Assembly: GCA_973895155.1 (NCBI GenBank)
Contig: OZ316891.1
Span: 434,001-498,000 of the forward strand
Direction of reading: 5' to 3'
From: Marsupella aquatica
Taxonomy: Eukaryota; Marchantiophyta
Length of the DNA stretch: 64,000 nt
A model generated the notes under the pieces. The model was not told the DNA's origin and searched no databases. It saw only the letters and a program-made list of their open reading frames with translations. The position numbers were made by a program, and so were the translations under genes. Shown piece by piece: positions 21,501 through 32,500 of this stretch (the first letter of the stretch is position 1; the number at the start of each line of letters is the position of its first letter).

Positions 21501-23276
21501 AGGCCTACCTCTGTAGTAGTGTCCTGCATTGTTGCCGTTGCCGTTGTTGTTGCCGATGCCGATTTCTTTTCTTTCTCCAGTAGTTTCAGCAGACTCTGCA
21601 TGCCTGGTTGCTGCATCGGCAAGTCTTCCTTCCTGGGCCTAAACACCTGCTCGATCGTAGGACTAACAGGTGGTTGAGGCTTCTCAGCCAACGGCCTCGG
21701 TGTTGGAGCTTCCTCGGGTGCCCTTACCTGCAGGGGAAGTACCGGGGCAAAAGTCTGACCTCTGGCATACCGGCACAATAGCGGCATGTGATAGCCAAGC
21801 CGCGACACGCTCCCCATGCCGATTACCTGCTGCTCCTCCTTTAAGATCTTCTTCAATTGGTTGAGGAGGTACCCGTTGTAGTCCCGGCTTGGGTCTGGCC
21901 TTTCTGCCAGATAGACCTGTGCCTTGCCGATCTCTGCCCTCGGCAAGTTACAATGCATGGTCACCCGCAAGAAGTCGATCATCTCTCCTATGTGCGGGTT
22001 GGTGCAGGTGTTCCGGAAGAAGCCATTCTTCGTTGATGGCCCGGGGAACGACCGGAACTCCTTGTCAGGCAAGGTCTTCCTGGTATCAACTTTGGTCTTA
22101 TTGCCCATCGGCAAGCCAAACACTTCGGCAATTACCTTGGGAGTAAGATAGAAATCCTTCCCATATATCCTCGTGCAATTGGTCTCGGGTTCCCATGACC
22201 CCACGAATTCTAATAGGTCTGACTCCGGTACCTCCGGCTTCAGCCATGGTAATCTTACAAAGGCCTCCAAGCCGGATCCGGCCATGAAGCCTTGGTACTT
22301 CTTGGTCTGCATGGCCGTAAAGCATGCATCCTCCTCCCGTGCAAAATGTAGTTGCACCTCCACCGGTAGGGTTGCCGCCCAGCCCTTCCAGGTGTCATCC
22401 CTGGTTGGAATGGCCTTGATGGGATCGACCTCCTCCTCTTCGGCTTCTCCCTGCCTCCTGCTCTGCTGCTCGGCTGGCTTCTTTGGTGCTGCCGACCTCG
22501 TTCTTTTTGCCGGGGTGGCTTCATCGTTGACGGCTCCCTTCCTCTTCATCTCTGCTGCCGTGGAGGTTTCTCCTAGCACCGTTGCCTGGGTCCACCTTTC
22601 CGTGCTACCCTTTAATTCCCAGTGGATGTCGTTGCAGTTCTTGATGGCCTCTCGGATGCCGACGACGCTGTCTTTGCAAAACAGAAGATCGTCGAGTTGA
22701 TTGGAAGTAGGCGTCCACAGGAACTCGTCCTTGATGAGTTCGCCTCCTAAGAAAGCCGTCTTGTGCAGCTCCCACAATCGAGCGAGCTCCTGCCGTTCTC
22801 GAGCTGCCCTTTCTGACTCCTCGTCCTCGTAAGTCTTGATGTACTCAGTTGCCCGTTCGAACAGGCATCCCCAAAAATGTGCCGCTTGATTGACGTTGCT
22901 CATACCCTCCTTAGGTTGATCGTCGGTATCTACTCTCTCCCCGAGTGCTTGCCTAAGCAGCTGACAGTAGTTGGCCTCCCGTAGTCGTCTGCCTAGTTCG
23001 TGCTCGCAAATGAGCCACCATCTCCTGCAAGCGCTCCTTACCCCTCTCCTCTGCCGGTCCTTCTTCCCGTTGATCCTTCCTAGCCGCCGACGCTTAACGC
23101 GCCCTAACCCTAATCGGGTTTTCACCCTTAGCCTTACCTCCGGCCTCTGCCCGGGTTCCATGGTTGCCCCTAATTGTTTATATTTTCCTTGTTTTGTCAC
23201 TATACTAAGGTGTTCCTAGGGTGCCTTCCTGCTTTACCCACTTAACCGGCCGAGTGATTCCTGTCTAGGCATCACA
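18595..23276 (-). repeat. 3' LTR of element 2 (4,682 bp)
   Basis: TGTGGTG...CATCACA termini on the plus strand; minus-strand U3 begins at 23276. Contains the intact 1,211-codon ORF. The pol stop codon at 23265-23267 lies 10 nt inside this LTR, so pol and U3 overlap slightly. Confidence 0.95.
19526..23161 (-). CDS. LTR-encoded third ORF, intact copy (1,211 aa)
   Basis: Intact version of the LTR ORF. The ATG at 23161 (MEPGQRPEVRL) lies about 115 nt into U3; an in-frame GTG at 23200 is less likely. Order: basic N-terminus (RVKRRRLGRINGKKDRQRR), MSNVNQAAHFWG segment, globular region with EVFGLPMGNKTKVDTRKTL, Ser/Pro/Glu-rich linker, coiled coil of about 260 residues, NLS-like TKKKRKPSG, and four AEAEAVGL units encoded by 24-bp tandem repeats (about 19680-19765). 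In genomic RNA it would sit after pol at the 3' end, the place used by accessory U3 ORFs of some retroviruses. No homologue of known function recognised; a nuclear or particle-associated role would be guesswork. Confidence 0.78.
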   Translation of the reverse strand: MEPGQRPEVRLRVKTRLGLGRVKRRRLGRINGKKDRQRRGVRSACRRWWLICEHELGRRLREANYCQLLRQALGERVDTDDQPKEGMSNVNQAAHFWGCLFERATEYIKTYEDEESERAARERQELARLWELHKTAFLGGELIKDEFLWTPTSNQLDDLLFCKDSVVGIREAIKNCNDIHWELKGSTERWTQATVLGETSTAAEMKRKGAVNDEATPAKRTRSAAPKKPAEQQSRRQGEAEEEEVDPIKAIPTRDDTWKGWAATLPVEVQLHFAREEDACFTAMQTKKYQGFMAGSGLEAFVRLPWLKPEVPESDLLEFVGSWEPETNCTRIYGKDFYLTPKVIAEVFGLPMGNKTKVDTRKTLPDKEFRSFPGPSTKNGFFRNTCTNPHIGEMIDFLRVTMHCNLPRAEIGKAQVYLAERPDPSRDYNGYLLNQLKKILKEEQQVIGMGSVSRLGYHMPLLCRYARGQTFAPVLPLQVRAPEEAPTPRPLAEKPQPPVSPTIEQVFRPRKEDLPMQQPGMQSLLKLLEKEKKSASATTTATATMQDTTTEVGLHRLTRENPFAGDKERIRPESKPGVRMYVGTSSSESEAELPEAPTEEEEREKPEIQEVEEAVEDCSHDNSGYGSDHHVPGVRTCGRFVPTLPRVVRGDPNQQSSPESPPPDVAPPSFDGIKQTVQEFQERIKQEEEAALAKEKDLPGGDWPEDIRRLAEKGSKPLATIEEIRRTAWEQRPRWAMPITSTYSTYAKNRAMEYGEMCGELALGIFGEELEVGPFFHREQLEKHQLEEAVALERSKKDEVIRRLRRMGAEIEDLRAAKKAQDELRIKRHELNIMQGQLDAAQADNQNIKDKLTQTQEELADTIKEREKWKQELKNTEEAHITANSRAMAETQRKEWALKGELEKIRGALEQKEVELGKSYQGIMALQQELASLTASFKADLREKDEMLEQTYAKMNQMESVIIAELDKELRATQEEKATLKKELEEAHREQEEAKNELEGARKDLDETQEELEEITRKMENLQRRADNQTERLKKQAAVLKCLAAAGPSPVGTNQLPGVVIAEGQAAPPAPVPEVSGKGKGPAAEPPTKKKRKPSGSRSNTTSQAVVIKEVDPAPTPDRVTAKDPTTLGEGEAEAVGLAEAEAVGLAEAEAVGLAEAEAVGVVEAEAEGGPSQADGELTRSRAGNLSVGGPTAVAEEEVLGASIEDPPPVS

Positions 23277-26200
23277 TAGCTCCCCACTTAATTGTGAAGC
23301 GTCCTCGCGAACAACTTCATCTTCGTCCATATAGTATTTCTTGAGGCGGTCATAATGGATGCGAACTGGATATACCTCTCCCGTAATGTTGGCCAATTGC
23401 ACGGAGCCATTGGGGAACATCATGGTTACTCTAAAGGGTCCTAACCAGCGAGTGTAAAGCTTTCCTGGAAACCTACTATACCTACTGTCATAAAGTAGCA
23501 CAAGATCACCGGTATGAATACTAACTACTTTTAACCTTTTATCATACTGCTGCTTCATGATATTCTGTCTATATTCTACTCTCTTGGCTGAAATCATTCT
23601 CGCTTCCTCTAAAGCTTCTAACCTATATTCTCGCTCCTTTAGGCTCTCCTCCGCTGAGGCTCTTTCCTCAATTGTAACTTGAAATGTCGGTATCTCAAGT
23701 TGCATGGGTACCAGGGCTTCTTGTCCAAAGGTTAAGAAGAAGGGTGTATGACCGGTAGTGGATTTATAGGCCAGATTGTAAGCAAAAACGGCAGCAAACA
23801 ATTTATCATCCCAATCGAGTTTGTTCTGAGCTACTGTCTTGTTCAATATCTTTCCTATGATTCCGTTTGCTCGTTCTGTCAACCCGTTTGCCTTTGGATG
23901 GTAGGGAGTAGTAGGCCTATGTTTAACTAAATACTGCTCATTTAAACGACTAATTATATCATTCAAAAAATGGGTTCCTCTATCACTAACTAATTCTAGG
24001 GGTGCTCCATACCTGGTGAAGATCTGCTCATACATGAATCTAGCCGTAGTAATTGCATCATCCTTCGTTGTTGGTCTGGCCTCTACCCATTTAGTTGCAT
24101 AATCCGTAGCCAGGATTATGTACTTGTTCCGTCGAGGGTGGGTCAGTGGTTTCAGAGGTCCAATGTAATCAATACCCCACTTCTCGAATGGTGCCAGAGG
24201 TAGAATAGGGTGCAGTGGATGCCTGGTGGACGCCCTTGGTCCTCCCGCTCGTTGACAAGGATCGCATTGTTTGATAAACTGATAGACATCTTTGTGCAAG
24301 GTGGGCCACCAGTAACCGGCATTTAATATCTTCTTAGACGTGGTTACTGGGGCAAAATGTCCTCCGGCCTCCTCTCCATGCATGGCCCGTAGGACTCGTT
24401 TTACCTCTCTCTTCTCCAAACACCTTTGAATCGTGCCGTTGATTCCATGCTTGTGCAGTATGCCTTTAATGCACTGATACTGTCTGACCTTCTGCACAAA
24501 GACTGCGGCTTGCTCTCGGCTTAATCCTGGCTGTAATCTGGAAGTGCTGAGAAATTGTAAAATCTCAGGGTACCATGTACCAGCTATTTCCACAACGAAT
24601 AGCTCCTCGTCGGGGAATCGATCATCGATGCAATCTGTGGCAGGTTTACCTGTGATCCTTGAAAAGAAGTCGGCATTGGCATGTAACTTTCCTGGCTTGA
24701 TCCTCAGCTCATAGTCAAACTCCTGTAATAGCAAAATCCATCTTGCTACTCTGCCTGTAAGGTCCGGCTTATTGACTAGGTACTTCAAACTTTCATGATC
24801 AGTATGAAAGATTACCTTGTACCCTAGTAAATAATGCCTAAACTTTTTACAAGAATAAATGACTCCTAATGCTTCTCTTTCCGTGGTAGAGTAGTTCCGT
24901 TCGGCATCGGCAAGCTGACGGCTTGCGAAGTATATGGGATGGTCCCTTCCTTTCTCATCCAACTGACTTAGTACTGAGCCAATACAGAAGCCCGAGACAT
25001 CTACAAAAACATGAAAATCTTTGTTCCAGTCCGGTGCTATCATGACTGGGGCCTCTACTAACATCTGCTTCAATTCTACCACCGCTGTGACTCGTTCGGG
25101 TGTGGGTTCGAAGTCTGCTCCTGCCTTGAGCATATTGGTTAATGGTAAAGCTAGCTTGGCAAAATCCTTGATGAACCGGCGATAGTAACCAATGCATCCC
25201 AAGAAGGATCTTACATCCTTTATGTTCTTAGGTTGCATGATATCTAGCCATACTGCTAGCTTACCTTTGTCAATCTCAATGCCCTTCCTTGATACCTTGT
25301 GACCTAGTAGCACCCCCTCGGTTACTGCAAAAAAACATTTATCTGGGTGTAACTTGAGACCCACCTCCCTACATCTCATGAAGGTTTTCCTGAGGTATTT
25401 AGCATGTTTCGATGCCTTCCCGAATATTGCAAAGTCATCAATGAAGATTTCCATGAACTTTCTCAAGTAATCATGAAAAATGTTCACCATTAATCATTGG
25501 AACATAGCTGGTGCGTTGCAGAGTCCAAACGGCATATGATTGAAGACATAGATCCCCCATTCCGTGATGAAGGCCGTCTTGATTTGGTCTTCCTGCCGAA
25601 TCCTGATTTGGTTATAACCAGAGTATCCATCCATGAATGAATATAGTTCATGACTGGCTACCATGTCTAGTACCATATCAGTAAACGGTAAAGGAAAATG
25701 GTCTTTTAATGTTGCTTCATTCAGCTTCCTGTAATCCTGACAAACCCGGATCTTGGGTTTACCATCGGGTCGAGCTTTCTTGGGAACTATCACAATTGGA
25801 GACACCCAGTCTGAATGCAGGACTGGAGTGATGAATCCAGCTTCCACTAGTTTGTCGATTTCTGTTTTGACTAGCAGGGAATACTTCGGGTTCATCCTTC
25901 GAATTGGTTGTCGAAATAATTTGGCTCCTAACATGAGATCAATTCGATGTTCCCCTAGTGTTGGATCTACACCCTTTAGATCTTGGTGACTCCATGCAAA
26001 CACATCCTGAAATTCAATCAATAAGTCACTGATCTCTTTCTCGAGCTCAGGTGCTAGGTTTCTCCCTAAGTTTAGTTCTCTTCCCTCTCCTAAGTCGAGC
26101 TTCCGATATTGCCGTGCTTGGATCATATTAATCTGCTTCTTCAAATTCGGGTCCAGTTCGGCTTCCAGTCTCTCTAATCTCATACCTCCATAAACTGGGA

Positions 26201-26531
26201 TCTCGGCTGGACTAGCCGAGTCGGTCCCTTCCTTGGTGTCCATAGATTGTCCCCTTACCGGTCTATTCGGTTTTGAATTAGTGGTCGGCTCCCCTTCCTG
26301 CCTTGGCTCTGGATCGTGTCTGTCCATCTCATCCACCTCTTGCTTCTGAGAGTTAGGCCGCTGTGCTCTCTCGGCTTCTAATAGGGCCTCAATTTGTTCT
26401 GCCCTCGTAATCGGCTTGTATGCCGATCCCTTGGTATTTAATTCCTTGCCGATGATCGATGGCGTTGTGGACCCCGTCGGCTCTGCCACAACGCCTGCAG
26501 AAAATCCACTGTCCCTGCTACTGCTCCCCAC
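23265..26531 (-). pseudogene. pol: Gypsy pol of element 2, one in-frame TGA
   Basis: Reverse transcriptase, RNase H and integrase polyprotein. RT: DWVSPIVIVPKK, YSFMDGYSGYNQI and the catalytic FIDDFAIF (about 25431-25454). RNase H: VFVDVSGFCIGS, STTEREALG, HTDHESL. Integrase zinc finger H-H-C-C (HGEEAGGHF ... CDPCQ, about 24270-24395); DDE core D in GIDYIGPL, D in VSDRGTHF, E in NGLTERANG. No chromodomain seen; the end (RIHYDRLKKYY) resembles Tat/Athila-type pol tails. A TGA at 25494-25496 just after CNAPAMFQ splits it; the fragment at 38212 has CGA there. It begins in a 94-nt overlap with gag, shifted by -1. Confidence 0.93.
23277..23291 (-). promoter_or_regulatory. Polypurine tract
   Basis: Minus strand reads AAGTGGGGAGCTA directly before the 3' LTR (TGTGATGCC). 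Purine-rich and adjacent to U3, as needed for plus-strand priming. It overlaps the last codons of pol. Confidence 0.75.
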
Positions 26532-29431
26532 TTAGCCGTTTCATCCAATTGGTCTACATCCTTAACTTCCTCCGGAATTGCAGCTAAAAAGGTGGATTCT
26601 ATTGTAAAGCAGTCCTCGACCTCTTCGTCTTCTTCTTCCAAGTCACCTTCCATTGGTTCTTGCCATAATCCGCTGGGGGGTACCTCTGGTCCAAAGACAC
26701 CTTCTTCGGTTAGGTTAGTGAAGCATTCTAACCAACGTACTTCATCGGCTGACTCCAGTCCACTATCGTACCCATCTACTTCCCTTATGCTTTTCCTACG
26801 GTCATCCTTAGTGTCCTAGGATACCGTGATAGAGGGGGTCCCGAAAGTGAACTGCTTTTTACCCCAATCTTCTATTACCTCGGCTAGGTACAGCCATGGC
26901 CTACCAATCAATAGCCGGAATGACGTAGGATTTACCGGCTTCATTACTACATAGTTAATGCTAAAGAAGATACCTCCTATCTCTGTCTTGATGCCGGTTA
27001 ACACTCCCGTCGGAATGACCTGATATCCATTGGCCATGTTCAACACTCTTCCAGTCATCTCCGGTGTTAGACCCCACCCTTTTGCTGTTGAATCAATCAT
27101 AATACATACCCCTGATCCTCCATCGATGGGTACCCGTAGTAATAATTCTCCTTGAATCATTAATGGTAATGCTGGGGCTCCTTGATCTTCTTCTATCATT
27201 AGTACGTCGGATCTGGTTGCTACCTTGGGTAATCTCGGCTTGCCGAGAATAGCCTTCCTTAATTGCTTCCGGAAGTACGGGCTATTTTTCAATAGTTGAC
27301 CTACTGTTGCCGAGACTCTAGATTCTAGTACATCTTTAGCCAGGTCATAGGGAACAATCGGCTTCTCTTCTGGTGGTGGTTCCATCTTGGATTCGGCCAG
27401 TTTTGCCACGCTAGTCTCCACAGCTGTTGGGTCTTCCGAAGCAAACAATGCTTTTGCTCGTTTTACATCCTTGGCAATGGCTTCGGTATTCTCCAGGGTT
27501 TCTAATTCTCTTAGTTGTTCCTTAACACTAGCCGTAACAGAGGGGTAGAACAACTTAGGATGATCTCGATTGAAGTCGCTATCTTGTGAAGGATTGGTTT
27601 CACTGGTGGGCTCATGGCTTACCTGTATTGCCGGAGCCCTCCCTTCTCCTTCTGTTGATGTTGACGAAGAGTCGATCCTTTCCTCCGTAACCTTCCCTTT
27701 ATTTTTGGCCAGCCCATCCCACCTTTCCTTCCTTCTGGTAGATCGAGTAGAGACCCGGTAGCAATCATGATCTAAATCCTCCTCTGAGAAGGTTGATAGG
27801 GCTTCGGCCTCATCATCAGATGGTACGAACTCTGCCTCGGCATCCTCTTGCCATCCTAGTTCGATGTGGTTGATTTGAACTCCTCCGGGGGTAGTACCTG
27901 GCGGTAAGATCTTGATCGGCAAAAGCTTATGATTTGCGGCCAGGCCTGCCAACCAAGTAGGACATTGCCCTAGCATATGACCTTCCTGTCGGCATCCCAT
28001 ACATAGCTGAGCTGGTTGTCCATCACCCTGTTTGCGTGCATTCGGGCATTCTCTAGCAAAATGGCCAGGTTGACCACAATTATAGCACGCCGCAAATCTT
28101 TGCACATTCGGCCTAGGAGGTACTGACGGGTTCTGAATAATCCGAGGATACATCTCTCCTGGATTGTTCCTTAACCCTGACCACAGAGATGCAGGTCTGT
28201 TGGATAGGTCTCGTGCTCCAGTCTCACTGATGCCGAAAACACTATCAGCGGCATCTCCCAAAAAGTACTCTACTTCTCCCTGACATGGTCTGATCTCGGC
28301 CACATGCCGAACATGATTAGTATTAAGCTTAGGACAAGCATCTTTATGGTGTCCGGTTTTATAACATAAGGCACACCATACAGAGCTATCCTCCTGTACT
28401 ACCTTCTTCTTTGGTTTTACCTCTGCAATGATAGCCTTAAGTTGCTCGGTAAGGGCTACGATGTTATCTGGTGGCTTAGCCTCCATCTTGACTTTCGTCT
28501 TCCCTCTCCTTCTGCCCTTCCTTTTCCTAGTTTTTTCTTCTTCAGAACTAGAAGATGACTCACTCTTGCTACTCCCACTATCCGAGCTTGACTTATCACT
28601 TCTAGACTTCTTGGAATGTTTCTTCTTCTTATCTTTTTTCTTATGGGGTGATCCCTCCTCTGATGAGGAACTCTCAGACTTAAGCTGTTTCTTCCGGCTT
28701 GTGATATCTGCATTAATGTATAATTGAATATCCTTAATTGCTTCGGCTAAGGTCTCCGGGTTCTCCTTCCTAATTGCAAAACTCATCTTCTGTGGCAAAG
28801 CATTCACCAACCATTGAAGTTGCATACCTTCAGATGCATTGGTCTTTGTACGTCTTACCAGTTTCTGAAAGCGTTGCAAGAACTTCCTGAAGGATTTGTT
28901 CTCCTTGAACCGAAGTTGTCCCAACTTCAGCACTGCTAGTTCTGAAGTTCCAATGGGTCGAAACTCCTTAACAAAGAGTGTTTTGAAGATATCCCAGATG
29001 GCTTGATCTTCCACATCTAATGCTCTGTACCAAGGCCTAGCCTCACCCTTGAACAGGCCGGGAAGAATCTGCATCTTGATGGCCGATTCTCCATTTGCTG
29101 CAGCGGTTCCCTCGAAATCATCCAACCATTCGTCCGGATCCTCATCTCCTCTCCCATGAAATGCCTTGTAATGTATGCGCGACCGCTGGCTCAATCTGGT
29201 CCCTGGCCTCTCGTCTGGCCGTGCCTCTGGTTCCCCCATGTCGGTTGGAGACTCACTTCTCCTTACCGACTCTTCTTCTGGTATGTCTTCTTCGACGCCA
29301 CTTCCAGTTTCGGAGCTACCAGCTCTTTTTGCCCCTCTCAGTCGCTGTGTATCATGCCACCCGGCGAGCTGCTGCAGTCGAGCTCTCTCCCGTTGAATCA
29401 CTCTTTCTTCCCTCGGCGTAAGGTCAGTCAT
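26438..29431 (-). pseudogene. gag: Gypsy gag-protease of element 2, one in-frame TAG
   Basis: Same protein as at 503-3496 with only a few differences. A TAG at 26816-26818 replaces the Trp of SITVSWDTKDD, downstream of the protease domain; the other copy has TGG. Everything up to and including the LLIGRPW motif is intact, so capsid, zinc knuckles and protease could still be made, but the last ~125 codons and the gag-pol frameshift zone lie after the stop. Confidence 0.93.
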
Positions 29432-29480
29432 TACCTACGCTTCCGTTCTAACTTCATATCTCACGGCTTAAGAAATGCCC

Positions 29481-29498
29481 CCTCCATCTAGCGCCAAA
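29481..29498 (-). promoter_or_regulatory. Primer-binding site, element 2
   Basis: Minus strand TTGGCGCTAGATGGAGGGG, beginning a few bases inside the 5' LTR end at 29501, identical to the site in element 1. Confidence 0.7.
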
Positions 29499-29500
29499 AA

Positions 29501-32500
29501 TGTGGTGCGTCCCATGGCTCCCTAAACCCAAGAAACCCCCCAGCTCAAGCCGATTCCCGCAGGTTTCGTGCTTGGCGAGGCCGTTTCCGCGGCTTAGCGG
29601 CATGGGACGCTGCTAACCTTCTACTACTACTATTAACATTTTACACACATATACTGGACAGATCCTTCATCGGGTCATGAGATATGTAGCCGGCCTAATA
29701 TAGGCCTTCCCCTGTCTTCCCCTGTCTTCCCCTCCGTCTTGTTAGGTATGTTTGGATTCCGCCGCCGGAATGATCCCCAATAGGCTTGGTTAAGCCGCTA
29801 AGACCTCTCTCAGCTCGACACATCCAACTCTCACTCCCCTGCTTACTTTCCTTCCTTCTGTTGATGTGGGCACTCTTCACACAAGTTAATGCGACACACA
29901 AATAGCAAAATGACTCATTCTGACTGAGTCATACCATGCACTTGCCATACAAACAGTACATCTCATACACAAGTTCTGCGAACTAAGCCGTGAGGCCAAC
30001 TCTATTCAGCTCTTAGGCATGAGGAAACATGAATATACACAAGGGTCACTGTATGACTAACCGAGAGCTTCTCGTACTACTTGATCCCAGCCCGGCTGGT
30101 GCAAACTAAAAACTTGCTAAAGAAGAGGCCCTGAGCTCCCCGCTGCCCAGGTACTTATCCTGGTAGTGGATCCGCCATTCTTTGCATCGTAAGCCTAATC
30201 TACTTAACAGTAATCTACTTGCCCGAATCTACCTATGTACAGCAAGGCAGGAGCACAAGTGTTGCTCCTACCAGTGGGACCGCAATCCCACTAAGCTAAG
30301 TGTCAGGGCCGCTCCTGGTTCTGATCCTAATCCTAAACGTGGAGATCCGTGCCCGCCCTGCCCACTCACGCCTCCTCCCTCCACGTCCGCCCTCCCTAAA
30401 AGGAACGGCGCCCTTGCACCGTCACGACACCGGTGGTGGATCCTCAATGGACGCCCCCAACACTTCCTCCTCAGCCACTGCCGTTGGCCCGCCTACTGAC
30501 AGATTACCTGCCCTTGACCGAGTCAACTCTCCATCGGCCTGACTGGGTCCACCTTCGGCTTCAGCCTCGACAACTCCCACGGCTTCGGCTTCAGCCAACC
30601 CCACGGCTTCGGCTTCAGCCAACCCCACGGCTTCGGCCTCCCCTTCCCCTAGGGTAGTTGGATCCTTAGCCGTGACCCTGTCTGGGGTCGGTGCTGGGTC
30701 TACCTCCTTGATCACCACGGCCTGTGAAGTCGTATTACTCCTTGACCCTGAAGGTTTCCGCTTCTTCTTCGTTGGTGGCTCGGCAGCTGGTCCCTTCCCC
30801 TTCCCACTTACCTCCGGCACTGGTGCAGGTGGCGCGGCTTGTCCTTCGGCAATTACCACCCCTGGTAACTGGTTTGTCCCAACAGGAGATGGACCTGCTG
30901 CAGCTAAGCATTTAAATACTGCGGCTTGTTTCTTCAGCCGCTCTGTTTGGTTGTCGGCCCGCCGCTGTAGGTTCTCCATCTTCCTCGTGATTTCCTCCAA
31001 CTCCTCTTGGGTTTCATCCAGGTCCTTACGTGCCCCCTCCAGCTCGTTTTTGGCCTCCTCCTGCTCCCTGTGGGCTTCCTCCAATTCCTTCTTCAAGGTA
31101 GCCTTCTCCTCCTGGGTTGCTCTTAGCTCCTTGTCGAGCTCTGCAATGATGACAGACTCCATCTGGTTCATCTTGGCGTAAGTCTGTTCGAGCATCTCGT
31201 CCTTCTCCCTTAGGTCGGCCTTGAAGCTGGCCGTCAGGGACGCAAGCTCCTGCTGCAGCGCCATAATCCCTTGATAGGATTTCCCTAACTCGACCTCCTT
31301 CTGCTCAAGGGCTCCGCGGATTTTCTCGAGCTCCCCTTTCAACGCCCATTCCTTTCTTTGGGTCTCCGCCATGGCCCGGCTGTTGGCTGTTATGTGGGCC
31401 TCCTCTGTATTCTTCAGCTCTTGCTTCCACTTTTCCCTTTCTTTGATCATGTCGGCCAACTCTTCCTGCGTCTGAGTCAGTTTATCCTTGATATTCTGAT
31501 TATCAGCCTGCGCGGCGTCCAACTGCCCCTGCATGATGTTCAGCTCATGTCGTTTAATCCGCAGTTCATCTTGGGCTTTCTTGGCCGCCCTTAGATCTTC
31601 AATCTCGGCTCCCATCCTCCTAAGCCGCCGAATGACCTCGTCCTTCTTGCTTCTCTCTAAAGCCACCGCTTCTTCTAATTGGTGCTTCTCCAACTGCTCC
31701 CTATGGAAAAAGGGTCCTACCTCCAACTCCTCTCCAAAGATGCCGAGCGCAAGTTCCCCACACATCTCACCATACTCCATGGCTCTATTCTTAGCATAGG
31801 TGGAGTAAGTAGAAGTGATCGGCATCGCCCATCGTGGCCTCTGCTCCCAAGCCGTCCTGCGGATCTCTTCAATCGTGGCTAGAGGTTTGCTTCCTTTTTT
31901 GGCTAGCCGCCTGATGTCCTCCGGCCAATCTCCTCCTGGTAAATCCTTTTCCTTAGCCAGGGCGGCCTCTTCCTCCTGCTTGATTCGCTCCTGAAATTCC
32001 TGCACCGTCTGTTTTATGCCGTCGAAGCTCGGGGGAGCAACATCTGGTGGGGGAGACTCAGGGCTACTCTGCTGGTTGGGGTCCCCTCGCACTACCCTTG
32101 GAAGTGTGGGGACAAACCGGCCACAGGTCCTTACTCCTGGAACGTGATGGTCCGACCCATAGCCGGAATTATCATGGCTGCAGTCCTCCACTGCCTCCTC
32201 TACCTCTTGGATTTCCGGCTTCTCCCTCTCCTCTTCCTCGGTAGGAGCTTCAGGCAATTCTGCCTCAGATTCGGAGCTTGAGGTTCCCACGTACATTCGA
32301 ACACCTGGCTTGGATTCCGGCCTGATTCTCTCCTTGTCTCCAGCAAAGGGGTTTTCTCTTGTGAGCCGGTGTAGGCCTACCTCTGTAGTAGTGTCCTGCA
32401 TTGTTGCCGTTGCCGTTGTTGTTGCCGATGCCGATTTCTTTTCTTTCTCCAGTAGTTTCAGCAGACTCTGCATGCCTGGTTGCTGCATCGGCAAGTCTTC

